The notes under the pieces were generated by a model. The model was not told where the DNA came from. It did no database searches and saw only the letters and a list, made by a program, of their open reading frames with translations. 64,000 nt of DNA from Clostridium sp. CMCC3677. Lineage in GTDB: Bacteria > Bacillota > Clostridia > Clostridiales > Clostridiaceae. Made by a program: the position numbers and the translations under genes. The DNA lies in NCBI RefSeq assembly GCF_023845585.1, contig NZ_JAMQHS010000002.1, forward strand, positions 62,001 to 126,000, written 5' to 3'. Below are positions 53,540-63,094 of the stretch, piece by piece (the first letter of the stretch is position 1; each line of letters begins with the position of its first letter).

Positions 53540-56227
53540 TTGTATTTTGATGAAATTAATGTAATTGATACAAAAGAATTAATAAGTAGTAAATATGATT
53601 TCTATGCTCATTTAAAAGAAGGAACAAATAAGAATGAATTTGAAAAATATAAAAAAGAGTGTATTGAAAAAGAAACATTAAAAGAACATACAGATCTATG
53701 TAAAGAGTATTTTAATAAAATAATTAAATCAAAAGGATTAGATAAAATATTTTTAAATTTTGAAAATATATATTTTAAAGATTTAAGTAATGATGGAAGA
53801 AAAGTTTTTAGAGAGCTTTTAATAAACACAATTGCATTTCATGATATTGGCAAGATAAATCCATACTTTCAAATCAAAAATATGGATAATCCTTTAAAAG
53901 AAGATGTAGAAAGCTTTAGTCAAATTGGTACAAGGCATTCAATAATATCAGCTGTATTATATATAGATTATTATCTTAATAAAGTATTAAGTTTAGAATT
54001 AGCAGAAAAAAAGCAAGTGAGAACAATATTGTTTTTAAATGCGTACATTATATCTAAGCATCATGGAAATTTAGATGATTTTTTAGGATTTTTAGATATG
54101 TTTTATGAGGGTGGAGATGGAGCCAAAGTAATCAATATATTTGAAAATAATTATAGAAAGATCTATACAAAAGAATTTGTTTTGTCAGAGAATAAAATAA
54201 AAAAGCAATGTGACAATACAAAGAAATATATTAAAAGAACAAGTGAAGAGAATACAATTGTTTTATATACATATAGCAAATTATTATATTCGTTGCTTGT
54301 AGCTTGTGACTTTTATTCTACTAGTGAATTTATGAGTGGCACTAAGATAAAGACTTTTGGTGAATTAGAAGAAATAGATGAATTTTACCATGTATATAAA
54401 GATACAGAAGTATATAAGAGTATAAGAAAATATGAATCTAATGATTATACAAATGAAAATAAAGATTTGAAAAATGAAAAAGATATTAATATATTAAGAA
54501 ATGAGATGTTTTTAGATGCAGAAAGAGAATTATCTAAAAATAAGGATGAGAACATATTCTTCTTAGAAGCACCAACAGGTAGTGGTAAAAGCAATGTATC
54601 TATGAATTTAAGTTTTAAACTAATAGAAGATAATACGGAGCTTAAAAAGATATTTTATGTATATCCTTTTAATACATTGGTGGAACAAAACTTAGAAACT
54701 TTAAATAAAATTTTTGGGAAAGATAAAGAAATACTAAATAAGATAGCTATTATAAATTCTATATTTCCTATAAAGATGGATAAAAAAGATAAAGGATTAG
54801 AAGAGGAAGAAGCAGATTATAAGTATTATGCTAAAGCATTATTAAATAGACAATTTTTAAATTATCCAATGATTTTAACAACTCATGTAAGTTTATTTAA
54901 TACAATGTTTGGTTTTTCAAAAGAGTGTGAATTTGGATTTCATCAATTAGCTAATTCAATAATAGTTTTAGATGAAATTCAAAGTTATAAGAATATTATT
55001 TGGAGTGAAATAATATCATTCTTAAATAATTTTGCTAAAGTCTTGAATATGAAAGTAATAATAATGTCAGCAACTTTGCCAAATCTTAATGCTCTAATTA
55101 ATGATGAATATAATTTTATAGATACTAAGTTACAAGAATCGAAAGAAGGTAAAAATAATTTTGATAGTGCAAATTTAATTAAGAATAGAGAAAAATATTT
55201 TTCTAATTCACTATTTAAAGATAGAGTAAAAGTAAGCTATGAGCTTATGGATTTAGATGATACATTAGATACACTTTATGAACATGTAAAAGAAAATAGT
55301 AAAAGAAAAAAGAAGATACTTATTGAGTTTATAAAAAAGCAAAGCGCATATGATTTCTATAATAATATTAAGGAAAATATAGAGAATGATGAACTAAATC
55401 CAATTATAGAGCTTATGACAGGTGATGATAATGCTATAGAGAGAAAAAGAATTTTAGATTTAATAAGTAGTGAAGAAACTAAGAAAAGAGGAATAATATT
55501 AATTTCTACTCAAGTTATTGAAGCAGGTGTAGATATTGATATGGATATAGGATATAAGGATGTTTCTAAGTTAGATAGTGACGAACAATTTATGGGGAGA
55601 ATCAATAGATCATGCAAAAGCAAGGGAGAAGTATACTTTTTTAATTTAGATAAGACGGATTTAATATATAAAAATGATGTTAGAGTTAATAGTGATTTAA
55701 GTTTATTAAATGATGAAATGAGAAAAGTTTTAGTGAATAAAGATTTTAATAAGTATTATGAACCTGTACTTAATATGATAAAGGTTAAATACAATGATTC
55801 TTTTAATGAAAGTAATTTGAAAAATTTCTTTAAAGAAGTAGTTGGGAAGCTTAATTTTGTAGATGTTGAAAGAAGAATGAAACTTATAGAAGAGAATAAT
55901 TGGAACATGTCTATTTATTTAGGTAGAACTATAAAAAAGAATGAAAATAATAAAATCATAGAAATTGATGGAAGAGAAGTTTGGAAAGAATATAAAAGTC
56001 TTTTAAATAACAATTCTATGGATTATTCAGAAAAGCAAGTTAAGTTATCTGTAGCCAAAAGTAAAATGAATTACTTTATTTATGAGATTAAAAAGAATGT
56101 TGACTTGCCTTATACTGATAAAATTGGAGAACTTTATTATATAGAAAATGGAGAACAATATTTTCAAGGTGAAAAACTTAATAAAGAGAAATTTGTAAAT
56201 GAAATAGGGTTGTTTTTAGATATTTAA
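53540..56227 (+). CDS. cas3: Cas3 HD nuclease-helicase
   Basis: An 895-residue Cas3. The HD nuclease domain has FHDIGKINPYFQ near residue 100 and ISKHHGNLDDF. The SF2 helicase follows: EAPTGSGKSN (Walker A) near 345, VLDEIQSYKN near 478, SATLPN, and the motif V/VI region STQVIEAGVDIDMD, followed by DEQFMGRINR. It unwinds and degrades DNA marked by Cascade. TTG 53540 start: AGGAGG is at 53527-53532. A GTG at 53492 in the same frame would read through the switch hairpin as RRGNPPLNLGG and lacks its own site, so it is thought unlikely. Confidence 0.94.
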   Translation: MYFDEINVIDTKELISSKYDFYAHLKEGTNKNEFEKYKKECIEKETLKEHTDLCKEYFNKIIKSKGLDKIFLNFENIYFKDLSNDGRKVFRELLINTIAFHDIGKINPYFQIKNMDNPLKEDVESFSQIGTRHSIISAVLYIDYYLNKVLSLELAEKKQVRTILFLNAYIISKHHGNLDDFLGFLDMFYEGGDGAKVINIFENNYRKIYTKEFVLSENKIKKQCDNTKKYIKRTSEENTIVLYTYSKLLYSLLVACDFYSTSEFMSGTKIKTFGELEEIDEFYHVYKDTEVYKSIRKYESNDYTNENKDLKNEKDINILRNEMFLDAERELSKNKDENIFFLEAPTGSGKSNVSMNLSFKLIEDNTELKKIFYVYPFNTLVEQNLETLNKIFGKDKEILNKIAIINSIFPIKMDKKDKGLEEEEADYKYYAKALLNRQFLNYPMILTTHVSLFNTMFGFSKECEFGFHQLANSIIVLDEIQSYKNIIWSEIISFLNNFAKVLNMKVIIMSATLPNLNALINDEYNFIDTKLQESKEGKNNFDSANLIKNREKYFSNSLFKDRVKVSYELMDLDDTLDTLYEHVKENSKRKKKILIEFIKKQSAYDFYNNIKENIENDELNPIIELMTGDDNAIERKRILDLISSEETKKRGIILISTQVIEAGVDIDMDIGYKDVSKLDSDEQFMGRINRSCKSKGEVYFFNLDKTDLIYKNDVRVNSDLSLLNDEMRKVLVNKDFNKYYEPVLNMIKVKYNDSFNESNLKNFFKEVVGKLNFVDVERRMKLIEENNWNMSIYLGRTIKKNENNKIIEIDGREVWKEYKSLLNNNSMDYSEKQVKLSVAKSKMNYFIYEIKKNVDLPYTDKIGELYYIENGEQYFQGEKLNKEKFVNEIGLFLDI

Positions 56228-56246
56228 TGAAAGGAGATATTATAGT

Positions 56247-56741
56247 TTGAGAGTAAATGGTACTTTAATTAATTATTATTTTCACTGTAAAAGGCAGTGT
56301 TATCTACACGGAAATAGACTTAATTTAGAAGACAATAGTGAAATTGTTAAGATCGGAAAAGCAATTCATGAAGAAAAGGCAGCAAAGTCTAATAACACTG
56401 AAATAACAATTGATAATATCAAATTAGATAAGCTTACATCTGAATATTTAACAGAAGTTAAAAAATCAGATGCAGATATGGAAGCTGGCAAGTGGCAGCT
56501 ATTGTATTATTTAAAAGTGCTAAAGAGTAAGGGCATAATAAGAAAAGGAAAATTAGAATGTGTAGAAAAAAATAAATCTGATAAAAAAATTGTCTATATT
56601 GATTTAAATGAAGAGTTAGAAAAACAACTTGATAAATATGTAGTGGAAATTAAAAAATTAATTTCAGACAATGAAATACCTAAAGTATTAAATAAACCAA
56701 CCTGCAAGAAATGTGCATATTATGAGTATTGCTATATTTAA
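56247..56741 (+). CDS. cas4: Cas4 exonuclease (spacer adaptation)
   Basis: A 164-residue RecB-type Cas4. N-terminal Cys (CKRQCYLH), VGKAIHEE-like IGKAIHEE, then SDADMEAGKWQLLYYLKVLK with the catalytic Asp/Glu/Gln set. The C-terminal cluster ligands are CKKCAYYEYC. It trims prespacers and checks the PAM with Cas1-Cas2. In the usual EVKK motif, the first Asp in this protein is somewhat shifted, but the motif set is complete. TTG 56247 with AAAGGAGATA. In operon with cas1 and cas2. Confidence 0.93.
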   Translation: MRVNGTLINYYFHCKRQCYLHGNRLNLEDNSEIVKIGKAIHEEKAAKSNNTEITIDNIKLDKLTSEYLTEVKKSDADMEAGKWQLLYYLKVLKSKGIIRKGKLECVEKNKSDKKIVYIDLNEELEKQLDKYVVEIKKLISDNEIPKVLNKPTCKKCAYYEYCYI

Positions 56742-56808
56742 TAAAATTTTAGTACTTAAAATATGCGAAATGTAAAAAAATATAAGTTAGGATGTATGGA
56801 GGATTTAT

Positions 56809-57807
56809 ATGGGAAGTACAAGATATATATCATCTATGGGAGAATTGACTAGAAAAGATAACTCATTATGTTTTAGAAGAGATGGAAAAAATGTATATAT
56901 TCCAATTGAAAATACCAAAGAAATTTACTGCCTAAATGAGGTAAGTATAAACACAAAATTATTAGATTTCTTATCAAAGAATAATGTGGTGGTTCATTTC
57001 TTTAATTACTTTGAAGGCTATAGTGGAACATTTTATCCTAAAGATCAATACAATAGTGGAAGATTATTAGTAAAACAAGTTGAAAAAAATAATACATCTA
57101 GATTAATTATTGCAAAAGCCATAGTAAAAGGTATAGGACTTAATATAAGTGAAGTTTTATATCATTACTATAAACATAATAAAAAAGAAGTAAAGAATAC
57201 TATAGATTGGATTAAAGATGAGTTTTTTAATAGAGTAGAAAATTCACAAAATATAAAAGAGCTTATGGCTGCTGAAGGGGAAGTATGGCAAAGATTTTAT
57301 AGTGAATTTAAAAATTTTTTACCAGAGGACTTTATTATTAATAAGAGAGTAAAAAGACCACCTGATAATCCAATAAATGCACTTATTTCTTTTGGAAATT
57401 CGCTTTTATATACAAAAACAATTTCGGCAATTTATAGAACACATTTAGATCAAAGAATAAGTTACTTGCATGAACCCTCAGAGGGGAGGTTTTCCTTGAG
57501 TTTAGATATAAGCGAAGTTTTTAAGCCCGTAATAGTATATAAGACAATATTTGATTTAGTTAATAATAAAAAATTGCAAGTAAGTAAGCATTTTGATAAG
57601 AAAGTAAATTACTGTTTATTAAATGAAGAAGGTAAAAAGATATTTATTGCGGCATTTGAAGATAGGCTAGAAACTGTCTTTAATCATCCTAAATTAAAAA
57701 GAAGAGTCAGTTATAGAACTGCGATGAAGCTTGATTGTTATAAACTTATAAAATATATAATGGAAGAAAAAGAGTTTATACCATTTAGATTGAAAGAAGG
57801 ATTTTGA
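56809..57807 (+). CDS. cas1: Cas1 integrase
   Basis: A 332-residue Cas1 of type I-B. Catalytic Glu 156 is in MAAEGEVWQRF, His 221 in SYLHEPSEGR and Asp 233 in LDISEVFKP; all three active-site residues are present. Length is typical. With Cas2 it inserts new spacers at the leader side. ATG 56809 with TGGAGGATT. Confidence 0.97.
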   Translation: MGSTRYISSMGELTRKDNSLCFRRDGKNVYIPIENTKEIYCLNEVSINTKLLDFLSKNNVVVHFFNYFEGYSGTFYPKDQYNSGRLLVKQVEKNNTSRLIIAKAIVKGIGLNISEVLYHYYKHNKKEVKNTIDWIKDEFFNRVENSQNIKELMAAEGEVWQRFYSEFKNFLPEDFIINKRVKRPPDNPINALISFGNSLLYTKTISAIYRTHLDQRISYLHEPSEGRFSLSLDISEVFKPVIVYKTIFDLVNNKKLQVSKHFDKKVNYCLLNEEGKKIFIAAFEDRLETVFNHPKLKRRVSYRTAMKLDCYKLIKYIMEEKEFIPFRLKEGF

Positions 57808-57890
57808 TTTTTATAGAGTAGTTATGAATTAGGCTTTTTAACAGTAATAAGAGAACGCAAAATGTATTTATTTTATATGGAGGATTTTTA

Positions 57891-58181
57891 ATGAGTAAAA
57901 TTAGTAATTATAATTATGCTTTTGTTTTTTATGATGTAAATGAAAAACGTGTAAATAAAGTATTTAAAGTATGTAAAAAATACCTATCACATTTTCAAAA
58001 ATCTGTATTTAGAGGAGAAATGTCTCCATCTAAATTAATAAGGTTCAAAAAAGATATAAACTCAGTAATAGATAAAAGTGAAGATTTTATTTGTATAATA
58101 AAATTAATGAATGACAATGTTTTTGGAGAAGAAATACTAGGGGAAACTTCAAATGCAACAGGCGAAGATTTAATAATATAA
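57891..58181 (+). CDS. cas2: Cas2
   Basis: A 96-residue ferredoxin-fold Cas2. The motif FVFYDVNEKRVNKVFKVCKKYL contains Asp 15, the residue aligned with the nuclease Asp of the family. FQKSVFRGEMSPSKL follows, also typical. It forms the core of the Cas1-Cas2 complex. ATG 57891 with TGGAGGATT. Last cas gene; downstream lie a leader-like segment and the right direct repeat. Confidence 0.95.
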   Translation: MSKISNYNYAFVFYDVNEKRVNKVFKVCKKYLSHFQKSVFRGEMSPSKLIRFKKDINSVIDKSEDFICIIKLMNDNVFGEEILGETSNATGEDLII

Positions 58182-58205
58182 GATAGAAAAAGCATTAAAA
58201 AATAC

Positions 58206-58228
58206 TATATTTTTACCAGGTGATTATT
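58206..58228 (+). repeat. Leader-like motif downstream of cas2
   Basis: TTTTTACCAGGTGATTATT and the four bases before it are identical to 46746-46768 in the CRISPR leader. A short GCTAGG-AAAT stretch about 30 bases later also resembles the leader (GCTAGGTAAAT). Confidence 0.6.
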
Positions 58229-58269
58229 CAAAAAGACTCGCATCCCGTGAAACTGGCTTTGCTAGGAAA

Positions 58270-58304
58270 TGGTATAAAATCTATAAAAAGAAAATAAGAA
58301 TTTT
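58270..58304 (+). repeat. Right 35-bp direct repeat flanking CRISPR-Cas
   Basis: Identical to 46560-46594, the end of the gene 45949-46587. Here it is not part of any gene. Confidence 0.7.
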
Positions 58305-58319
58305 ATAAATTTGTTATTA

Positions 58320-58361
58320 AAATATTACTGGAAATTTTGTTTTGCAGTAATATTTTTTTGT
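58320..58361 (+). terminator. Terminator downstream of cas2
   Basis: AATATTACTGGAAA...TTTTGCAGTAATATT followed by T7. It resembles the terminator at the end of the CRISPR array, with AATATTACTGGAAATT close to AATATCACTGGAAATT. Confidence 0.8.
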
Positions 58362-58528
58362 TTTTAGTAGAGTTTTAAAAAAATTTAATCACTCAGGGAT
58401 AAAAATTGTATTGAAAAATCTTTTTTACAACAATATAATGATATTAAACAAAAAATAACAATTAATTAAGAAACTAGCTATTAAAACACCGAAAATGTAG
58501 AAAGGAAGGGAGACAACTGAAGGAATTA

Positions 58529-59755
58529 TTGAACTTAAATGATATTTTAGACATAGAAGTATTTCAAAAAATACAAGATGATATAGCTGAAGCTACAGAA
58601 ATGTCAATAATTACTGTGGATTACAAAGGTAAGCCAGCTACAAAACATAGTAAATGTAGTGACTTTTGTAAATTTATGAGATCTAGCAAATCTTATTTTG
58701 AATTATGTGAGAGATGTGATTCAAGAGGGGGACTAGAGGCCCTTAGAATTGAAAAACCATACATATATAAATGTCATAAAGGATTAGTTGATTTTGCTAC
58801 ACCTATAATAATAAATGGTCAACATTTGGGTTCGGTTATGGCAGGGCAAGTTCTGATAGATGATGAAGATATAGATTTAGAGGAAATAGTGGCAATAAAA
58901 AATGATTTTAATGACTTAAGTAAAACTGATAGGGAAGAAGTTTTAAACCTTTACAAAGAATTGCCAAGAGTTAGTTTTAGTAAAATACAATCAGTTGCTC
59001 AAATGATGTTTCATATAAGTAATTATATTGTTGAAGAGGCTGTGCTAAAAATGGCACAAAAAGAGCTAAATGAAAAAAATATGAAATTTATAGAAGCAAA
59101 AAAAGCTAAAGTAGAGCTTGAAAAAGAATTTAAGTCTTGTCAATTAAAAGCATTGCAATCTCAAATAAATCCTCATTTTTTATTTAATGTTTTAAATAGT
59201 ATTTCATCACTTGCAATAATAGAAGAGGCTCCAAAAACTCAAGAAGTTATTTATGATTTATCTAAAATGCTAAGATATACATTAAAAAAAGCTAACAAGA
59301 TAGTTACTCTGGAAGAAGAGTTAGACTATATAACAGCATATTTAAATCTTCAAAAAGTTAGATTTGTAGATAGGCTAAATTATGATATTAATATAAAATC
59401 AGAGTTTAAAAATATTAAAATACCATTTATGGTTGTTCAGGTATTTGTTGAAAATTCAGTGGTTCATGGATTAGAAACTAAGGAAAGTGGAGGTTGTATA
59501 AAAATTTATACAGAAGAAAATAATGCTCATTTGAATATATACATAGAAGACAATGGAACGGGTATATCAAGACAAAAACTTAATGAAATAAGAGAACAAT
59601 TAAGTTTTAAATTTGATAATAACATAGATAAAATAGGTATAAATAATGCAAATAAGAGAATGGGCTATTGCTATGGTGAAGATTATGAGATACATATAGA
59701 TAGTAAGATAAGAAATGGTACAGTAATAAAGATTACTATACCAAAAGAAGTATGA
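58529..59755 (+). CDS. PocR-domain sensor histidine kinase (DhaS-like)
   Basis: A 408-residue kinase. Residues 1-170 form a PocR sensory domain (FQKIQDDIAEATEMSIITVD; SDFCKFMRS; CERCDSRGG; KCHKGLVDFATPI) with four conserved cysteines. A coiled segment is followed by a LytS-type His_kinase box (LQSQINPHFLFNVLNSISSL with the phosphorylated His) and an ATPase domain (VFVENSVVHGLE, EDNGTGISRQ). PocR domains sense diols, so glycerol or 1,3-propanediol is the likely signal. The start is uncertain: TTG 58529 is given, but CTG 58517 is nearer to the site AAAGGAAGGGAG. It forms a two-component pair with the next gene, as DhaS-DhaA does in other glycerol-fermenting clostridia. Confidence 0.88.
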   Translation: MNLNDILDIEVFQKIQDDIAEATEMSIITVDYKGKPATKHSKCSDFCKFMRSSKSYFELCERCDSRGGLEALRIEKPYIYKCHKGLVDFATPIIINGQHLGSVMAGQVLIDDEDIDLEEIVAIKNDFNDLSKTDREEVLNLYKELPRVSFSKIQSVAQMMFHISNYIVEEAVLKMAQKELNEKNMKFIEAKKAKVELEKEFKSCQLKALQSQINPHFLFNVLNSISSLAIIEEAPKTQEVIYDLSKMLRYTLKKANKIVTLEEELDYITAYLNLQKVRFVDRLNYDINIKSEFKNIKIPFMVVQVFVENSVVHGLETKESGGCIKIYTEENNAHLNIYIEDNGTGISRQKLNEIREQLSFKFDNNIDKIGINNANKRMGYCYGEDYEIHIDSKIRNGTVIKITIPKEV

Positions 59756-59769
59756 TTAGGAGTTTTATA

Positions 59770-60519
59770 ATGCTTAAAATAATGATAGTAGATGATGAAG
59801 CACTAGAAAGACAAGCGTTAAAAATGGTTATTGGTAATACAGAATACGCAAATGTTATAGCAGAAGCTAGTAATGGAAGGGAAGCTATTGAGTTTAATAA
59901 AAAATTTAATCCAGATGTAATAATAATGGATGTAAAGATGCCTGGAATAGATGGAATAAAGGCTTCTCAAATAATAAAAGAAGAATACCCTAATAAAATT
60001 ATAATAATGGTTACTGCTTATGATGATTTTGAACTTATGCGTAAAGCATTGGTTTTAGGGGTCAATGATTATATATTGAAGCCATTTAAACCTGATGAAA
60101 TTTCAGCAATAATGAAAGAGCTATTCGTTAATTTAAAAATTAACGAAGATTGCGAAGAAGAAATAAATAAAGATACAATAATTTTTTCGGAAAGTGAATC
60201 TATTATTAATCCATCTATAGAATATATAGAAAAAAGTTTAAATGAAAATATAACTTTAGAAAAAATGGCTAATTTATGTAATTTAAGTACTTGTTATTTT
60301 AGTAAACTCTTCAAAAGAGAAATGGGAGTAAATTTCACGGTTTACGTTAATGAAAAGAAAGTTGGAAAAGCAAAGGAAATGCTCGAAAATACAAATACGC
60401 CAATTTTAAATATATCATTAGATTTGGGATTTGAAGATTGCGGATATTTTATTAGAGTTTTTAAAAAATATGAAGGAATTACTCCTAAAAAATATAGAGA
60501 AATTATTAAAACAAAATAG
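59770..60519 (+). CDS. AraC-type response regulator (DhaA-like)
   Basis: A 249-residue regulator. The receiver domain has VDDEALERQ, the phosphorylated Asp 54 in IIMDVKMPGIDG and LKPFKPDE with the conserved Lys. The C-terminal AraC domain contains MANLCNLSTCYFSKLFKREMGVNF and LDLGFEDCGYFIRVFKKYEGITPKKYRE. ATG 59770 after TTAGGAG is chosen; the upstream ATG 59752 overlaps the kinase stop codon. It probably activates the glycerol dehydratase operon 300 bases downstream, where two ATGCAA repeats spaced 21 bp lie. Confidence 0.92.
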   Translation: MLKIMIVDDEALERQALKMVIGNTEYANVIAEASNGREAIEFNKKFNPDVIIMDVKMPGIDGIKASQIIKEEYPNKIIIMVTAYDDFELMRKALVLGVNDYILKPFKPDEISAIMKELFVNLKINEDCEEEINKDTIIFSESESIINPSIEYIEKSLNENITLEKMANLCNLSTCYFSKLFKREMGVNFTVYVNEKKVGKAKEMLENTNTPILNISLDLGFEDCGYFIRVFKKYEGITPKKYREIIKTK

Positions 60520-60569
60520 ATTGTTAAAAAATATAATGAATATTATTAAGTTTTTACTATATTCATAAA

Positions 60570-60611
60570 AAAATAGTCCTATAACTTTAAGGTTTAGGAC
60601 TATTTTTTTAT
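60570..60611 (+). terminator. Terminator after the two-component genes
   Basis: AATAGTCCTA...TAGGACTATT followed by T7. Confidence 0.9.
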
Positions 60612-60679
60612 AGTTAAAGGTTTCAAAAAAGAAAGTGAGCAAAAAAATGACATTTTAAAACTAAAAAGTTAACAATAAA

Positions 60680-60735
60680 ATGCAAGAAAAAAGCAAAAAA
60701 ATGCAATGAGTTTTGTCAGAAAATTTAGTACAATC
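60680..60735 (+). promoter_or_regulatory. Candidate AraC-type operator and promoter of the dha operon
   Basis: ATGCAA occurs at 60680-60685 and 60701-60706, exactly 21 bp apart (two helical turns), each followed by a purine-rich tract. A possible -10 TACAAT lies at 60730-60735 without a good -35, as is common at activator-dependent promoters. The likely binder is the response regulator 59770-60519. Confidence 0.55.
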
Positions 60736-60815
60736 AAATCATGATAAAAAAATAACAAAGCAAACATAACTTAAAGTCAAAATATAAAATGTTATGTTCA
60801 GGGGAGGAAATGCAA

Positions 60816-62480
60816 GTGAAATCAAAAAGATTCCAGGTTTTAGCTAAGCGTCCTGTAAATCAAGATGGTCTTATTGGAGAATGGCCAGAAGAAGGGTTAG
60901 TAGCAATGAATAGCGCTAACGATCCAAAATCTTCAATAAAAATTGAAAATGGAACAGTAGTAGAGCTAGATAACAAAAAAAGAGAAGACTTTGATATGAT
61001 AGATAGATTTATAGCTGACTATGCAATCAATTTAGAAAATGCAGAAAAAGCTATGAGTTTAGATTCAGTAGAAATAGCAAGAAAACTTGTAGATATAAAT
61101 GTTAGTAGAGATGAGATAGTTGACATAACAACATCTATAACTCCAGCTAAGGTAGTAGAAGTTGTGTCACACATGAATGTTGTTGAAATGATGATGGCTC
61201 TTCAAAAAATGAGAGCAAGAAAAACACCTTCAAATCAATGTCACGTTACAAACTTAAAAGATAACCCAGTTCAAATTGCAGCAGATGCAGCAGAAGCAGG
61301 GATAAGAGGATTTTCAGAACAAGAAACTACAGTTGGTATAGTTAGATATGCTCCATTTAATGCATTAGCTATATTAATAGGTTCACAAGTAGGTCGTGGA
61401 GGAGTTTTAACTCAATGTTCAGTTGAAGAAGCTACAGAACTTGACCTTGGTATGAGAGGACTTACAAGTTATGCAGAAACAGTTTCAGTATATGGAACTG
61501 AAGCAGTATTTACAGATGGAGATGATACTCCATGGTCAAAGGCATTCTTAGCATCAGCTTATGCTTCAAGAGGTCTTAAAATGAGATATACATCAGGTAC
61601 AGGTTCAGAAGCATTAATGGGATATTCAGAAGGAAAATCAATGCTTTACCTAGAGTCAAGATGTATATATATAACTAAGGGTGCTGGAGTTCAAGGACTT
61701 CAAAATGGTGCAGTTAGTTGTATAGGTATGACAGGAGCAGTTCCATCAGGAATAAGAGCAGTACTTGCTGAAAACTTAATAGCAGCAATGCTTGATATAG
61801 AAGTTGCGTCAGCAAATGACCAAACTTTCTCACATTCAGATATAAGAAGAACAGCAAGAACATTAATGCAAATGCTACCAGGAACAGACTTCATATTCTC
61901 AGGATATAGTGCAGTTCCAAACTATGATAACATGTTTGCAGGTTCAAACTTTGATGCTGAAGACTTTGATGATTACAACGTTCTTCAAAGAGACTTAATG
62001 GTAGATGGTGGATTAAGACCAGTATCAGAAGAAGAAACAATTGCAATTAGAAATAAAGCAGCAAAAGCAATACAAGCAGTATTTAGAGAATTAGGCTTCC
62101 CTGCTATAACCGATGAAGAAGTTGAAGCAGCAACTTATGCTCATGGAAGTAAAGATATGCCTGAAAGAAATATAGTTGAAGACTTAAAGGCAGCAGAAGA
62201 AATGCTTAAGAAGAGAGTAAGTGGATTAGATATAGTTAAAGCATTAAGCACTGGTGGATTTGATGATGTTGCAGGTAACATATTAAACATGCTTAAGCAA
62301 AGAGTAACTGGAGACTATTTACAAACATCAGCTATATTAGATAATGATTTTGATGTTATAAGTGCAGTTAATGATAAAAATGACTATATGGGACCAGGAA
62401 CTGGTTATAGAATTAGTCCAGAGAGATGGGAAGAAATAAAGAACATCCCTAACGTAATAAAACCAGAAGATATAGAGTAA
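60816..62480 (+). CDS. dhaB: Coenzyme-B12-dependent glycerol dehydratase, large subunit
   Basis: A 554-residue large subunit. It converts glycerol to 3-hydroxypropionaldehyde using adenosylcobalamin, the first step to 1,3-propanediol. Stretches such as [49 protein letters not shown] and [20 protein letters not shown] are nearly the same as in the enzymes of Klebsiella and of B12-using clostridia. The latter, from memory, also begin [15 protein letters not shown] 60816 is preferred (eight bases after GGGGAGGAA); ATG 60810 is too close. First gene of the dha operon. Confidence 0.96.
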   Translation: MKSKRFQVLAKRPVNQDGLIGEWPEEGLVAMNSANDPKSSIKIENGTVVELDNKKREDFDMIDRFIADYAINLENAEKAMSLDSVEIARKLVDINVSRDEIVDITTSITPAKVVEVVSHMNVVEMMMALQKMRARKTPSNQCHVTNLKDNPVQIAADAAEAGIRGFSEQETTVGIVRYAPFNALAILIGSQVGRGGVLTQCSVEEATELDLGMRGLTSYAETVSVYGTEAVFTDGDDTPWSKAFLASAYASRGLKMRYTSGTGSEALMGYSEGKSMLYLESRCIYITKGAGVQGLQNGAVSCIGMTGAVPSGIRAVLAENLIAAMLDIEVASANDQTFSHSDIRRTARTLMQMLPGTDFIFSGYSAVPNYDNMFAGSNFDAEDFDDYNVLQRDLMVDGGLRPVSEEETIAIRNKAAKAIQAVFRELGFPAITDEEVEAATYAHGSKDMPERNIVEDLKAAEEMLKKRVSGLDIVKALSTGGFDDVAGNILNMLKQRVTGDYLQTSAILDNDFDVISAVNDKNDYMGPGTGYRISPERWEEIKNIPNVIKPEDIE

Positions 62481-62497
62481 GGGTAGAGGTGAGCAAT

Positions 62498-63073
62498 ATG
62501 GAAAATACAACAAATCAATATGTTATACCAAAGCTTCAGCTTACTGAAGTAGGAGAAGCAAAAGTTGGAACTAAGGTAGATGAAGTTGTTATAGGATTAG
62601 CACCAGCTTTCCTTAAGTTTCAAAGCAAGACATTAGTTAATGTATCACACAATGATATATTAACAGAAATTATAGCTGGAATAGAAGAAGAAGGACTAAA
62701 GGCTCGTGTTGTTAGAGTAATAAGAACATCTGACGTTTCATTTATATCAAATGATGCAGCAAAACTAAGTGGATCAGGAATAGGTATAGGAATACAATCA
62801 AAAGGAACAACAGTTATCCATCAAAAAGATTTACTTCCTTTAAATAACTTAGAATTATTCCCACAAGCACCACTATTAACACTAGAAACTTATAGATTAA
62901 TAGGAAAGAATGCAGCAAAATATGCTAAGGGAGAATCACCAACACCAGTTCCTACAAAGAATGATCAAATGGTTAGACCTAAGTTTATGGCAATAGCTGC
63001 CCTATTTCACATAAAAGAAACTAAACATGTAGAAATTGGAGCAAAACCAATAGAAATTGAAGTTAAATTTTAA
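62498..63073 (+). CDS. dhaC: Glycerol dehydratase, medium subunit
   Basis: A 191-residue medium subunit of the diol/glycerol dehydratase. Signature stretches are [21 protein letters not shown] near the N-terminus and [37 protein letters not shown], which lines the cobalamin site. ATG 62498 with TAGAGGTG; a GTG at 62489 overlaps that site. It follows the large subunit after 17 bases. The short N-terminus (compared with propanediol dehydratase) is typical of glycerol dehydratase. Confidence 0.95.
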   Translation: MENTTNQYVIPKLQLTEVGEAKVGTKVDEVVIGLAPAFLKFQSKTLVNVSHNDILTEIIAGIEEEGLKARVVRVIRTSDVSFISNDAAKLSGSGIGIGIQSKGTTVIHQKDLLPLNNLELFPQAPLLTLETYRLIGKNAAKYAKGESPTPVPTKNDQMVRPKFMAIAALFHIKETKHVEIGAKPIEIEVKF

Positions 63074-63094
63074 TTTGAAGGGAGAATAACTTTT

